NCBI RefSeq assembly: GCF_029433115.1
Contig: NZ_JARNTV010000030.1
Coordinates: forward strand, 1-41,569
Direction: 5' to 3'
Length of the DNA: 41,569 nucleotides
Source: Sphingomonas sp. AOB5
Lineage (GTDB): Bacteria > Pseudomonadota > Alphaproteobacteria > Sphingomonadales > Sphingomonadaceae
In this document: positions 33,524 through 41,569 of the stretch, in pieces
How the letters are laid out: the number at the start of each line of letters is the position of its first letter
Position numbering within the stretch: the first letter of the stretch is position 1
Made by a program: the position numbers and the translations under genes
The notes under the pieces: generated by a model
The model's input: only the letters and a program-made list of their open reading frames with translations
Told to the model about the DNA's origin: nothing
Databases searched by the model: none

Positions 33524-34520
33524 GGGCGTGACCATGGCCGTGTCCGGCGTGACTTCCATGTCGATCGTCGTGATCATGTCCATGATCGTGGTCGTGTCCA
33601 TCCGAAGGGCCGTGGCCGTGTCCATGGCCGTGCATCCGGCACTCCGCACCGTCGCCCAGCTCTATCTGGATGGTGATATGGTCGATCTTGAAGTCATGAT
33701 CGAGACGGTGCTGCAGATCGATCAGGAAATCGTCGCCGGGATGGCCGCCGGGCATCACCAGATGCGCGGTCAGCGCGGCTTCGGTGGTGCTCATCGGCCA
33801 GATATGCAGATCGTGCACGCGCGTGACACCGGGCAGGGCGGCCAGTGCAGCGCCCACTTTCTCCGCGTCGATCCCCGGCGGCACGCCCTTCAGCGCCATC
33901 ACCAGCGAATCGCGTGCCAGACCCCATGTGCTCCACAGGATCACCACGACGATGATCAGGCTGAGTGCCGGATCGATCCACTCCGCGCCGGTCAGCAGCA
34001 TCAGCCCGCCGCCGATCACCACGCCCGCCGAGACCGCCGCATCGGCCGCCATATGGATATAGGCGCCGCGGATATTCACATCGTCCTGCTGCCCGCGCGC
34101 AAACAGCATTGCGGTGCCCAGATTGATGACGATGCCGATGCCGGCGACGATCATCACCGTGCCACCCGGCACCTGCGGCGGATTGCCGATGCGGTGGAAC
34201 GCCTCGATGCTGATGGCGGCCACCGCGATCAGCAGCAGCACGGCGTTTGCCAGCGCCGCGAGGATCGACGAGCCACGCAGGCCATAGGTGAAGCGCTTCG
34301 ACGGCGGCCGTTTCGAAAGCTCCGCCCCGCCCCAGGCGATCAGCAGCCCCAGCACGTCCGACAGATTGTGTCCGGCATCCGCCAGCAGCGCGACCGAATC
34401 GGTCAGGATGCCGAACGTGCCCTCCACCGCGACAAAGGCGAGGTTGAGCATCGTCCCGATCGCAAACGCCCGGCCGAAATCGACCGGCGCGTGATGGTGA
34501 TGATCGTGGTGTGCGCCCAT
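33516..34520 (-). CDS. Cation diffusion facilitator (Zn2+/Cd2+/Co2+ exporter)
   Basis: This 334-aa inner-membrane antiporter exports zinc and similar divalent cations. It has a His-rich N-terminus (HHDHHHHAPVDFG), six transmembrane helices, the metal site motifs SVALLADAGHNLSD in helix 2 and HMAADAAVSAGVV in helix 5, and a C-terminal cytoplasmic domain with RVHDLHIWPMS. The last 60 residues are a histidine-aspartate-glycine string, a metal buffer. Its stop overlaps the HAD start by 8 bases, and it is the first gene of the CDF-HAD-Ku-LigD run. Confidence 0.92.
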   Translation of the reverse strand: MGAHHDHHHHAPVDFGRAFAIGTMLNLAFVAVEGTFGILTDSVALLADAGHNLSDVLGLLIAWGGAELSKRPPSKRFTYGLRGSSILAALANAVLLLIAVAAISIEAFHRIGNPPQVPGGTVMIVAGIGIVINLGTAMLFARGQQDDVNIRGAYIHMAADAAVSAGVVIGGGLMLLTGAEWIDPALSLIIVVVILWSTWGLARDSLVMALKGVPPGIDAEKVGAALAALPGVTRVHDLHIWPMSTTEAALTAHLVMPGGHPGDDFLIDLQHRLDHDFKIDHITIQIELGDGAECRMHGHGHGHGPSDGHDHDHGHDHDDRHGSHAGHGHGHAHG

Positions 34521-34571
34521 TGTGACGTTCTTAGCGGTACCGACGCAGGTGATGCTAGGACATAGCGGGGA

Positions 34572-35093
34572 TTATTGCGGCGGCCGCTGCGAATCCTCGC
34601 GGCGGCGCTGCCCGCGCTCCATCTGGAGCTGCGGGGTGCGGATCGTCACCAGCTCCGAACGGATCAGCACGCCGTCCTTGTCTGCATCGAAGCGCGTGAA
34701 GAGCAACGCGAACCGCGCGCGCAGTTCGTCCAGCGTGATGCGGTTGTCGCCATTGGTATCGACTTCGAACGGGCCGGGCAGGGCGTTGCGGTCGCCCAGC
34801 CAGGTCAGTGCCCATTCGGCATAGCGGATATAGCCGATCGACCCGCTATTCTCGCGGTCCGCACTGGCAAAGCTGCGCGTCACCCCGGCATCGAACTCCG
34901 CACGGGTCACGCGCGCATCGCCGTCGGTATCGAACGCCGCGATCATCATCGCGACCGGCTCGACAATGATGTTCGCAACCGGCTGGGCCGGGCGCTGTCC
35001 TGTTGCCGGAGTTGCCGCTGGCGCACCCGGCGCATTCTGCGCCAGCGCAGGCGAAGCGAGAAGCAGGCCCGCAAGCATCGGGATCAGGCGCAT
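34572..35093 (-). CDS. Exported EF-hand protein
   Basis: This 173-aa protein has a signal peptide (MRLIPMLAGLLLASPALAQ) and then three calcium-binding loops: DTDGDARVTRAEF, DTNGDNRITLDEL and DADKDGVLIRSEL. The linker between first and second loops contains a degenerate segment ENSGSIGYIRYAEW that could be a fourth loop. It is periplasmic and probably a calcium buffer or sensor. The start at 35093 gives the signal peptide; the upstream extension to 35210 does not. It lies upstream of the CDF gene, 51 bases apart. Confidence 0.82.
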   Translation of the reverse strand: MRLIPMLAGLLLASPALAQNAPGAPAATPATGQRPAQPVANIIVEPVAMMIAAFDTDGDARVTRAEFDAGVTRSFASADRENSGSIGYIRYAEWALTWLGDRNALPGPFEVDTNGDNRITLDELRARFALLFTRFDADKDGVLIRSELVTIRTPQLQMERGQRRREDSQRPPQ

Positions 35094-35258
35094 GTCGGGC
35101 AACTCCTCGGGCAATGGCGGCGGCGCGCCGGCATGTTCCCTAGAAGCGCCAGTGTGTGGCGATTGCGTGGCGGGCCGCGGTGAGGGGCGATCAATTCTCT
35201 CACCCCACACCGTCGTTGGTTTGCGGCCGCCTGCTCCTGCCCTTGAAATGGCAAAGGC

Positions 35259-37787
35259 TTATGCAGCGCGGACCGGCGATGCGAACTGGTTCTTGAGGCC
35301 GTCGATCACGGCCTGATCGAGCGGCAAGCTCAGGCCGGACGTATCCAGATCGAGCAAATCCGACACGGGTCCTTTGACGGCGGCAAGATACGCCTTGGCG
35401 ATCGTCGGCTTCTTTTCCCAGGGAACCTCGTACGGTTCGGGCAAGTCGGTCATGATCTCGTCTACTTCACTGCCACGCGCTTGCCAGAGCGTCTTGAGGC
35501 GCGCAGCAACCAGCACGGTCGCGAACACATTGAAACGGAACTGCTTGGTAACCGCGTCAAGGACGAAGTGCGAGCCACCGGTCGGTCCACCATCGGCCTC
35601 GGCCGCGCGTTCTTCGGCATCTTTGGCGAGGTCGTCGCAGCGGTGAAGGTTCTCCACCACGATGCGCAGGGATTTCAGCGCGTGATTGGCCGCATCGGGG
35701 TAGATGGATGGGTTGTCGAGCCCTCCGAAAGCAAACCATTCGCAATAGGACACGTGCAGCGATGCCCGTTCCGAATGCGAACGCATCAGCCGTGACCGGT
35801 GATCATAGGCACCATGGTGCTGTACGCAGCTGTTGAGCCGGTCGTCGGCAGAGGCCAGCCATTCGGCCCAGGGGTCGCCATAGACCCGCCCCGCCGCCGG
35901 ACTGGTTGCTGCCAGCCGAAAGCGGATAGCCACCGCCTCCAGATAGAGATGTTCGTAACGGTCATCCCATTCGGCATTCGATTGCTCGATCGCCTGCTGA
36001 ACGCGATGCTCTGATGCGCTGACGGCCAGACTGGCATATCGCGCTGCGTCCTTCCAACTTTCTAGCCGGAATGCGAGCAAGGCGGCGATCGTGAAGATCC
36101 GGCTGGACAAGGGTTGCAGGATGCGCGGCAGCTCATCGGCCTGGGCGTGGCGGAGCTTGTCGATCTCCTGATTGAAATTGAGCAGTTCGTCGCCGTCCGT
36201 GACGAACGACAGTCTTGTCGCGATCACCGCCCGTTCGCCATCGATCCTTTCGCGCGAACGCAGTTCCTCAAGTTGATCCTCGATTGCATATTGCATCATC
36301 GGCAGAGAGAACTGGAAGCCGGCCTTGACCGCCTCGGTCAGGCCGCGAGCCACCTTGTCGCCCAACGCTTCACCGACGTCGGCGTCATGCGCGCTGTTGA
36401 AGCTATCCCGCGTCCGGTCGAGGCGGGCGGCGATGAAGGCGGGATAGGCTTCGAGAAATAACGGCTCGATCGCGCGTAGTTCGTCGATCAGCACGCTGAA
36501 GCCGGCACTCTGCTGGCTCACCCAGTTCTCATCGCGGAACATCGGGAAATAGCGTTGCAGGATTTCGCTGATCTGCTCGATCTCCAGCTCGACCTGGACC
36601 GAAAAATGATCGCGCGCGCGCAGCCGGTATTCGGACTTGTCGCCGGAAAGGAGCGCGAGATTGAGCGCGACCATTGCGCCTTCGAGCGCCTGCCGCAGCC
36701 GGCGAAACGCCAGATCCCGTTTCGGCAGGAAGCTCTTTGCGCTGCGCGGGTTGAACATCGGCGCAAAGTGGTTGATCGGGCGAAGCAGAAATGGCCGGCG
36801 CTGGCTGTCGGTGACGTGATGGTGCCGATAAGCATCGAGCAGAACCCGGTCGCCGGTGACGAAGACGAAGCGGCGGTGCTGGTTCCGCGGCTGACGGCTA
36901 GCCCAACTGATGAGCGCCAGCGTCTGGCAGTCCGCGGTCACCGAATCCCGCGTCCTGCTCGCCGAGCGTGAGCGCCGGAGCAGCGCCGTGGAAAGCGTAG
37001 CTCGCCAGCTTTCGGCCTCGCGATTGATCGTGATCATGTCGTCGGCGTTCACATTCAGCAGCGATTCGAGAGAGCGTACAGCGCCCGCGATCTGGGGCGT
37101 GTGGAAGCGCCTGAGCTGCCGGAGAGGCTGGAACACTTGTTCGCGAGCCAGAATCCGGCATGCGGCGCGCGACTGGATGCCCGCGGCGCGTTCGCGGAAC
37201 TTGTCGGGCGGCATCTGGCGGAGCTCGTCGAGAGCCGCCATGCTCATGTCCAACTGCCGTGCAAGGCCCATGATGCCGTCCCGGTCGCCCAGATCGACCT
37301 TGAGTGCCGCGTTCAGCAGTTCAAGGTCTTCGCTGGTACGCTTCCTGAGGATCAAATCGGTGTCGATCCGCGCGCCGTTCTCGCGAATCCGCTCCTGGAG
37401 ATATTCGATCTGCGCCTGTGTTTCCCGGTGGTGCAGCCGGCTCATGTACCAGCGCCCGTCTTCATGCTGCCCCGGGAGTTCGCCGGACATGAGATATTCT
37501 GCAGCGAGCAGGCAGCCCTGCTGGTTTATTTCGCGATCATGATCGCGCTGCGACGGGTGCGTACGCAATACCTCGGTATGGAACACCTCGCTGAAACTCG
37601 GAACCCGATCGGGTTGCAGGAACATCTGAACGACGTTGGTGTCGAACACATAGATAATCTCACCGTCGAGATTGCTGTGGAACGTGCCGTCTTCGGCATT
37701 CCGATCGACGATCCGGGTAATCTCGATGAGATAGCCCAGCTTGCGGACCAGGTTCTGCAGCGCGGCAGAGGCGGATTCGGGCGTCAT
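35259..37787 (-). CDS. Large PIN-like nuclease-domain protein, unknown system (gene C)
   Basis: This 842-aa protein lacks a signal or clear membrane segment. The N-terminal ~345 residues show a PIN-like pattern: D49-T50-N51 in IIYVFDTNVVQMFL, then D281/D286 in RDSVTADCQTLALISWAS and T311-G-D313 in FVFVTGDRVLLDAY. A helical insert of about 220 residues splits it. Residues 345-842 are alpha-helical with regular leucine spacing (ITRLGH-like scaffold; for example LFLEAYPAFIAARL and LHVSYCEWFAFGGL), perhaps tetratricopeptide-like. PIN domains are metal-dependent RNases; activity here is inference. The start overlaps gene B (ATGA). GC content looks lower than in flanking genes. Confidence 0.75.
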   Translation of the reverse strand: MTPESASAALQNLVRKLGYLIEITRIVDRNAEDGTFHSNLDGEIIYVFDTNVVQMFLQPDRVPSFSEVFHTEVLRTHPSQRDHDREINQQGCLLAAEYLMSGELPGQHEDGRWYMSRLHHRETQAQIEYLQERIRENGARIDTDLILRKRTSEDLELLNAALKVDLGDRDGIMGLARQLDMSMAALDELRQMPPDKFRERAAGIQSRAACRILAREQVFQPLRQLRRFHTPQIAGAVRSLESLLNVNADDMITINREAESWRATLSTALLRRSRSASRTRDSVTADCQTLALISWASRQPRNQHRRFVFVTGDRVLLDAYRHHHVTDSQRRPFLLRPINHFAPMFNPRSAKSFLPKRDLAFRRLRQALEGAMVALNLALLSGDKSEYRLRARDHFSVQVELEIEQISEILQRYFPMFRDENWVSQQSAGFSVLIDELRAIEPLFLEAYPAFIAARLDRTRDSFNSAHDADVGEALGDKVARGLTEAVKAGFQFSLPMMQYAIEDQLEELRSRERIDGERAVIATRLSFVTDGDELLNFNQEIDKLRHAQADELPRILQPLSSRIFTIAALLAFRLESWKDAARYASLAVSASEHRVQQAIEQSNAEWDDRYEHLYLEAVAIRFRLAATSPAAGRVYGDPWAEWLASADDRLNSCVQHHGAYDHRSRLMRSHSERASLHVSYCEWFAFGGLDNPSIYPDAANHALKSLRIVVENLHRCDDLAKDAEERAAEADGGPTGGSHFVLDAVTKQFRFNVFATVLVAARLKTLWQARGSEVDEIMTDLPEPYEVPWEKKPTIAKAYLAAVKGPVSDLLDLDTSGLSLPLDQAVIDGLKNQFASPVRAA

Positions 37788-38695
37788 GGCGGGCCGCCTT
37801 CATCGGGATTGTCTGTGTCGATCAAAAAGGCCTCGATAAAGACGTCCGGCCTCCGGATATCCATGGTTCGGTCCCTGAACTCGCTCATGGTGTCCTGCGA
37901 CACCACCGGCATATCCTTGGGGACCACGATGGTCGCTGCCAGTGCGTTGCGGAAATCGGCAAGCCGGTCGCTATCGCTGTCATCGGGTTGCAGCGCGATA
38001 GCGAGTTGTTCCGGGGCGAAGGTGACGCGTAGCCGGTCGGCGATGGCGTCGACATAGTTGGGCTGTCGCTGCTCATCGGTGATATTCGGAAGCACGGTGA
38101 TCAGCTCGACCGGTAGCTCGCGTAACCCCTTTGCATCCGAACCGGCCAGGATGATCGCGAGATCCGCAGCGAGATGGGGCTCGAGCAGGTCGAGCTGCCA
38201 GAGCAACTCGGCCAACTGAACCACTTCGAAACGTTTGAAACGCTGGCTTGCGGCGTCCATTGCCAGAAATGCCAACGCACTTCGCGCTTCGGCAGGCTGG
38301 GTCTCAGCCATACCGAGCAGCCGGTTGATCGCCGGCGCCACGCCCGGCCCGCCGCAGCCCAGCTCGGTTGCGATCTGTATCAATAAAGCCGCGCCTTCCC
38401 AGCCGTCATATGCAAGCGACCAGCGCGCCAGCACGTCAATGGCGGCCTGTTCTGCTGCCGGATTGCCGTTCGCAGTGAGCAATTGAATCTGATGCGCGAT
38501 GTCGCCCGCGAGCGAGGGGGACGCTGCATCGATATCGAGCGGCGCGAACACCCTTGCATCACGCATCGGGGCGGCAGGGCGGGTAAAGCTACGGATCGCT
38601 GCGCGAAGCCAGGGCGACCACACATCGATCGATCCGTGTATCAGATCGGTCTCGCTGGTGATTGGACCAGGCACATAGGGAGTGGTGTCACTCAT
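37784..38695 (-). CDS. Uncharacterised helical protein (gene B)
   Basis: This 303-aa protein begins MSDTTPYVPGPITSETDLIH. Residues about 60-200 are mostly helical with alanine- and leucine-rich pairs (AEQAAIDVLARWSLAYDGW, EARSALAFLAMDAASQRFKR and VVQLAELLWQLDLLEPHLAA), suggesting a HEAT- or ARM-like scaffold. The C-terminus is acidic (DTDNPDEGGPP). I do not recognise a family or catalytic motif. It overlaps gene A's stop and gene C's start by 4 bases each (ATGA), so the three are made together. A bridging or regulatory role for the PIN protein is only inferred. Confidence 0.7.
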   Translation of the reverse strand: MSDTTPYVPGPITSETDLIHGSIDVWSPWLRAAIRSFTRPAAPMRDARVFAPLDIDAASPSLAGDIAHQIQLLTANGNPAAEQAAIDVLARWSLAYDGWEGAALLIQIATELGCGGPGVAPAINRLLGMAETQPAEARSALAFLAMDAASQRFKRFEVVQLAELLWQLDLLEPHLAADLAIILAGSDAKGLRELPVELITVLPNITDEQRQPNYVDAIADRLRVTFAPEQLAIALQPDDSDSDRLADFRNALAATIVVPKDMPVVSQDTMSEFRDRTMDIRRPDVFIEAFLIDTDNPDEGGPP

Positions 38696-39660
38696 AAACC
38701 GGTCACCTCTGCCAGCGCCAGCAATACGCCTGCGCAGCCCTCCGACACGCCAATCGCTTTGAGATATGCGTCGTCGGCGTCGTCGAATGTCCGATTGTCG
38801 AGCGGGCCAAGATAAACGCATTCTCCGAATTCGCGTATCGACATCCTTGGGCGAACCGCTTCGGGTACGCCATGCTTGCCACGGAAGGATCGATCGCGGC
38901 TTGCCCGATCGAGGCTGTACGTCCGCCCATAGGGATCGATTTCGGGTGGCGTGGGCCAGCAGCGGAAGCGTTCGCTACCCCGTGCTTCGATGGCGGTGGG
39001 ACCCACCGGCAGCATCCGGGCATCGTCATCCGGGCGTACGAACGTCAACTCGCCAATCGTCCGTTGGCTCACCAGGGCGATAAGCTCGTTTCTGGGACGA
39101 ACCTGGGCGAGTCCCAGAATATCAACTACCGCTCGCGCGATCTCCGCGCGCCGTGCCGCGGGGACATAACGACTGCTTGCCTCGATACAGAGCAGTTGGA
39201 GCTCGCCTGCATATGGCGTGATCCACAATGGCCGGTCGGGCGGCCCGACCTCGCCATCGAGCTTGCCGCTCAGAAAGGCTGTGACGATGTCCGGCGCCTT
39301 CGCGAGCCGGCCCATTCCCCAGTGAGCACCCAAGGCGCCCCCGGCATTGACTTGAATGGTCAGCGCGCGCTGGTCGAGATGCTCAACCAGTTGTTCGGGC
39401 CGCTGGTAATGCTGCCCTTCCTTGAAATCGTTCATTGCCTGAGTGTGGGCGCGCAGCAGCTTGTTGCAGTCGGGCGCGCCGAACATCGGATCATCGAACA
39501 ATTCGATTACGCGCTTCAGGCGAAGCTTGACCGCTTCCAGCGAGACTTGGCCGCTGGCGAGGCCGGCGGCCAGATGGTGGAATCGCCAGCGAAGCTGCGC
39601 CTCGGCGCGGGGAGCAGCCGGCGCCTTTCGTATCGCATTGGCGATATCTCGCAACGCCAT
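38692..39660 (-). CDS. Uncharacterised protein, first gene of the PIN operon (gene A)
   Basis: This 322-aa protein begins MALRDIANAIRKAPAAPRAE, with a helical N-terminus to about residue 90 and mixed alpha/beta later (RALTIQVNAGGALGAHWGMG, LWITPYAGELQLLCIEASSR). A basic, tyrosine-containing stretch PYGRTYSLDRASRDRSF lies near residue 240. I do not recognise a family. The start at 39660 has AGGAG 6 bases before the ATG; the frame is open to 39885 but that part is arginine-rich and lies over candidate promoter repeats. Its stop overlaps gene B. Confidence 0.7.
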   Translation of the reverse strand: MALRDIANAIRKAPAAPRAEAQLRWRFHHLAAGLASGQVSLEAVKLRLKRVIELFDDPMFGAPDCNKLLRAHTQAMNDFKEGQHYQRPEQLVEHLDQRALTIQVNAGGALGAHWGMGRLAKAPDIVTAFLSGKLDGEVGPPDRPLWITPYAGELQLLCIEASSRYVPAARRAEIARAVVDILGLAQVRPRNELIALVSQRTIGELTFVRPDDDARMLPVGPTAIEARGSERFRCWPTPPEIDPYGRTYSLDRASRDRSFRGKHGVPEAVRPRMSIREFGECVYLGPLDNRTFDDADDAYLKAIGVSEGCAGVLLALAEVTGL

Positions 39661-39753
39661 TGCGAACTCCTGCCCCCGCTCAATGCAAAGGTGAAAGACT
39701 TCGTAACCATTGTCTAGCCCCAAGACGGAGCGATTTGGCCGGAAGCGCGCACG

Positions 39754-39807
39754 ATTATTACCGGCGTAGCTAAAACTGCGACGAATGCGCGAATTCGTGC
39801 GACGAAT
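39754..39807 (-). promoter_or_regulatory. Promoter and paired direct repeats before gene A
   Basis: ATTCGTCGCA occurs twice (minus strand, at 39777-39786 and 39798-39807), exactly 21 bases apart. A TAATAAT element at 39754-39760 could be the -10 box, which places the proximal repeat over the -35 position. The repeats may bind a dedicated regulator or a toxin-antitoxin complex. Confidence 0.45.
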
Positions 39808-39888
39808 TGTCGTACGAGGTGCCCGATAGTCTTGTCGTTTCTGGCGCATCAGGGCCGAATCGATGGGGATCCGAGCGCTGAGCATTGC

Positions 39889-40413
39889 TCAATCCTTGCT
39901 TCCGGATGTTTCATCGATCGCCTGTGCGATGGTTTCGATCGGGAGCAGGAGTATGAGTGAGCCGGCGGGAAAACGCAGGAAACCGAACTGTTCGTAGAAT
40001 AGTGCCGCGTCGCTATCGATCGCATGGACGACCAGTGCGCGGACGCCGACATGCTCGGCGACCTCAAGCGTGCGCTGCATCGCTTCGCATAGCAGGGCGC
40101 GACCGATGCCCTTGCCGGCGTGTTCGATATCGACCGCCAGCCGGCCCAGCACCGTGATCGGCACTTGCTGCGGCAGGTTCTGGCGGATTTTACGGGGAAG
40201 GGCGCTCAACGTCATGCAGCCGACCGCGAGCGTGTAGTACGCGACAACCTGTGCGCGGACCGTGACTACATAGGTTCGTGATGCGCGGCCCTCGTCATGG
40301 ATCGCATGCTTCTTGAGCCAGGAATCCATCGACGAATTTCCGCACGAAAATTCGGCCAGCCGATGTTGACTGGTGATCGGAGTCGGTCGTGCATAGATGG
40401 AACTGTCGGCCAT
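39889..40413 (-). CDS. tacT: GNAT acetyltransferase toxin, TacT-like
   Basis: This 174-aa GNAT enzyme resembles TacT, which acetylates the amino group of aminoacyl-tRNA and stops translation. The acetyl-CoA loop HAGKGIGRALL lies near residues 98-108 and a tyrosine at residue 140 (ALFYEQFGF) falls exactly where TacT has its catalytic Tyr140. The conserved FSCGNSSMDSWLKKHA start is typical. It follows the DUF1778 gene by 13 bases. The name is by analogy; target tRNA is unknown. It lies directly upstream of the PIN operon in the same direction. Confidence 0.85.
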   Translation of the reverse strand: MADSSIYARPTPITSQHRLAEFSCGNSSMDSWLKKHAIHDEGRASRTYVVTVRAQVVAYYTLAVGCMTLSALPRKIRQNLPQQVPITVLGRLAVDIEHAGKGIGRALLCEAMQRTLEVAEHVGVRALVVHAIDSDAALFYEQFGFLRFPAGSLILLLPIETIAQAIDETSGSKD

Positions 40414-40426
40414 CGTCGCACCATCC

Positions 40427-40732
40427 CTACTTCCAGGGCGTCTTCGCGACCATCAAGGTGCGAAGTGCCTGAACGGGTCGCGGCGGGTTATCCAGCAGCG
40501 AGTCGAGCTCGACGGTCTGCTCCTCATTGAGGTTGAACACCACCTCGTCGAGGAAAAAATTGATCGCGCGGCTACGAGCGCTTTCGAGAACAAACTCGGT
40601 GCGTGTCTTTCCGCTCGCCGCCGCGGCGCGATCGATAAGATCGCGCATCTGGCTGGAGACGCGAAGATTGATTGTCTGATCGGAGACGGTCCGCTTCGGG
40701 GCGGACTCCGGAATGTCGCGATTCTTGTTCAT
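40427..40732 (-). CDS. tacA: DUF1778 (TacA-like) antitoxin
   Basis: This 101-aa ribbon-helix-helix protein has the DNA-binding segment DQTINLRVSSQMRDLIDRAA and a helix AASGKTRTEFVLESARSRA. The C-terminal tail (FNLNEEQTVELDSLLDNPP) would wrap and neutralise the GNAT toxin, as in TacA and AtaR. It is the first gene of the pair, with AAGGG before the ATG. Antitoxins of this class repress their own promoter together with the toxin. Confidence 0.9.
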   Translation of the reverse strand: MNKNRDIPESAPKRTVSDQTINLRVSSQMRDLIDRAAAASGKTRTEFVLESARSRAINFFLDEVVFNLNEEQTVELDSLLDNPPRPVQALRTLMVAKTPWK

Positions 40733-40770
40733 CGGAACTTACCCTTGTGTCGCCGACCCATGCACATGAC

Positions 40771-40792
40771 GTATATACAATGTCAATACAAT
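40771..40792 (-). promoter_or_regulatory. Candidate operator of the toxin-antitoxin pair
   Basis: Two ATACAAT copies (40775-40781 and 40786-40792) are spaced 11 bases apart, one turn, as direct repeats, with a TTGACA on the minus strand at 40781-40786 that may be a -35. GTATATAC (40771-40778) is a perfect palindrome. The site lies 39 bases upstream of the antitoxin ATG, in the AT-richest patch of the island. Ribbon-helix-helix proteins often bind such spaced short repeats. No good -10 is placed at 17 bases. Confidence 0.45.
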
Positions 40793-40823
40793 TATAGGTT
40801 AACGACTAGCCGCGGGGTGGATC

Positions 40824-41569
40824 CTAGGCCTTTGGCAGCAGCAGCGACGCATCCCCGTAAGAGTAAAAACGATACCCCTCCGCGATCGCATACGCATACG
40901 CCGCCTGCATCGCGTCCAGCCCCATCAGCGCCGATACCAGCATGAACAGGGTCGAGCGTGGCAGGTGGAAGTTGGTGATCAGGCCGTCCACGCCCTTGAA
41001 GCGATAGCCGGGCGTGATGAAGATCGCGGTGTCGCCTTCGAACGGGCGGATCACATCGTCGTCGCCCGCCGCGCTCTCGATCAGGCGCAGGCTGGTGGTG
41101 CCGACGGCAATCACGCGGCCGCCCGCGGCGCGCACGGCGTTCAGGCGGTCGGCGGTGGCGGGATCGATGCGGCCCCATTCGGCGTGCATCTTGTGCGCGT
41201 CGGTATCCTCGGCCTTGACCGGCAGGAAGGTGCCCGCGCCGACATGCAGCGTCAGCGTGGCATGGCCGATCCCGGCGGCGTCGAGCGCGGCCATCAGTCC
41301 GGGGGTGAAGTGCAGCGCCGCGGTGGGCGCCGCGACCGCGCCGGGCTGGTCGGCGAACATCGTCTGGTAATCGTCGGCATCGCGTTCGTCGGTGGCGCGC
41401 TTCGACGCGATATAGGGCGGCAACGGCATGCGGCCGCAGCGTTCGAGCAGCAGCTCGACCGGCTCATCCCCGGCGAAGTCGAGCGCGAAGCTGCCATCCT
41501 CGCCGCGGTCCCCGGCCACTGCGCTCACGCCTGCGCCGAAATCGATCGCGTCGCCGTCGCGCAGCCGCC
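40824..41569 (-). CDS. queA: S-adenosylmethionine:tRNA ribosyltransferase-isomerase (partial, N-terminus outside window)
   Basis: QueA transfers the ribosyl moiety of SAM to preQ1-modified tRNA to make epoxyqueuosine. The frame is open to the right edge ([17 protein letters not shown] continues inward), so the N-terminal part is missing. Visible blocks are [97 protein letters not shown] and the terminal [14 protein letters not shown]. All are QueA signatures. It marks the return to core genes after the accessory island. Confidence 0.95.
   Translation of the reverse strand, partial: RLRDGDAIDFGAGVSAVAGDRGEDGSFALDFAGDEPVELLLERCGRMPLPPYIASKRATDERDADDYQTMFADQPGAVAAPTAALHFTPGLMAALDAAGIGHATLTLHVGAGTFLPVKAEDTDAHKMHAEWGRIDPATADRLNAVRAAGGRVIAVGTTSLRLIESAAGDDDVIRPFEGDTAIFITPGYRFKGVDGLITNFHLPRSTLFMLVSALMGLDAMQAAYAYAIAEGYRFYSYGDASLLLPKA

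Noticed and set aside
1..41569. CRISPR arrays, IS elements or integrases
   Set aside because: No spaced direct-repeat array, transposase or integrase frame was found. The island at 35.26-40.80 kb has no visible attachment duplication within the window.

Overview
The window reads as a chromosomal segment of a high-GC alphaproteobacterium of the Sphingomonadaceae, most likely a Sphingomonas-like organism. This rests on gene content and style: FixLJ oxygen sensing, an adrenodoxin-type ferredoxin, divergent rph-rdgB and hrcA-grpE, GlnD, DUF6438, DUF2171 and DUF347 proteins, a Ku/LigD pair, and dense ATGA-type overlaps. Nearly all of it is ordinary core genome; the clear accessory block is about 35.26-40.80 kb.

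Layout. 1-4.3 kb: tail of a probable sigma-factor gene, a fixJ/fixL pair in which fixL is broken by one extra base in a C6 tract, a ROK sugar kinase, an AlkA-type glycosylase and a 2Fe-2S ferredoxin. 4.3-8 kb: a lipoprotein, RlmB-type rRNA methyltransferase, an exported M28 peptidase, tRNA-Tyr and a DUF6916 protein. 8.1-10.2 kb: three tandem tail-collar (Mdp-like) paralogues and a small unknown gene. 10.3-14.5 kb: rdgB and rph, a long perfect palindrome, a DUF6438 lipoprotein, hrcA-grpE and another lipoprotein. 14.6-19.5 kb: glnD, a VOC protein with an overlapping 29-aa membrane ORF, infC (probably starting at a rare ATA codon) and a DUF347 membrane protein. 19.5-22.3 kb: an exoribonuclease-thrS operon preceded by what looks like a threonine-rich leader peptide with alternative hairpins. 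22.4-26.5 kb: an SDR with a divergent HxlR regulator, and LD-carboxypeptidase beside an Mpl-type Mur ligase, which together make a peptidoglycan recycling pair. 26.6-28.2 kb: a membrane protein, a small XRE regulator and an exported hydrolase in one overlapping operon behind three iterated sites. 28.2-35.1 kb: a DUF2171 protein, tRNA-Ala, a CDF-HAD-Ku-LigD run and an EF-hand protein.

35.26-40.80 kb is an accessory island on the minus strand: a DUF1778/GNAT (TacA-TacT-like) toxin-antitoxin pair followed by three uncharacterised genes joined by ATGA overlaps. The last encodes an 842-aa protein with an N-terminal PIN-like nuclease signature. I infer a possible defence or stress module. queA begins again on the far side and runs off the window.

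The strongest candidates for something undescribed are the three-gene PIN operon with its paired upstream sites and the threonine leader ahead of exoribonuclease-thrS. Next come the iterated operator of the XRE operon, the palindrome at 11.7 kb and the fixL frameshift.
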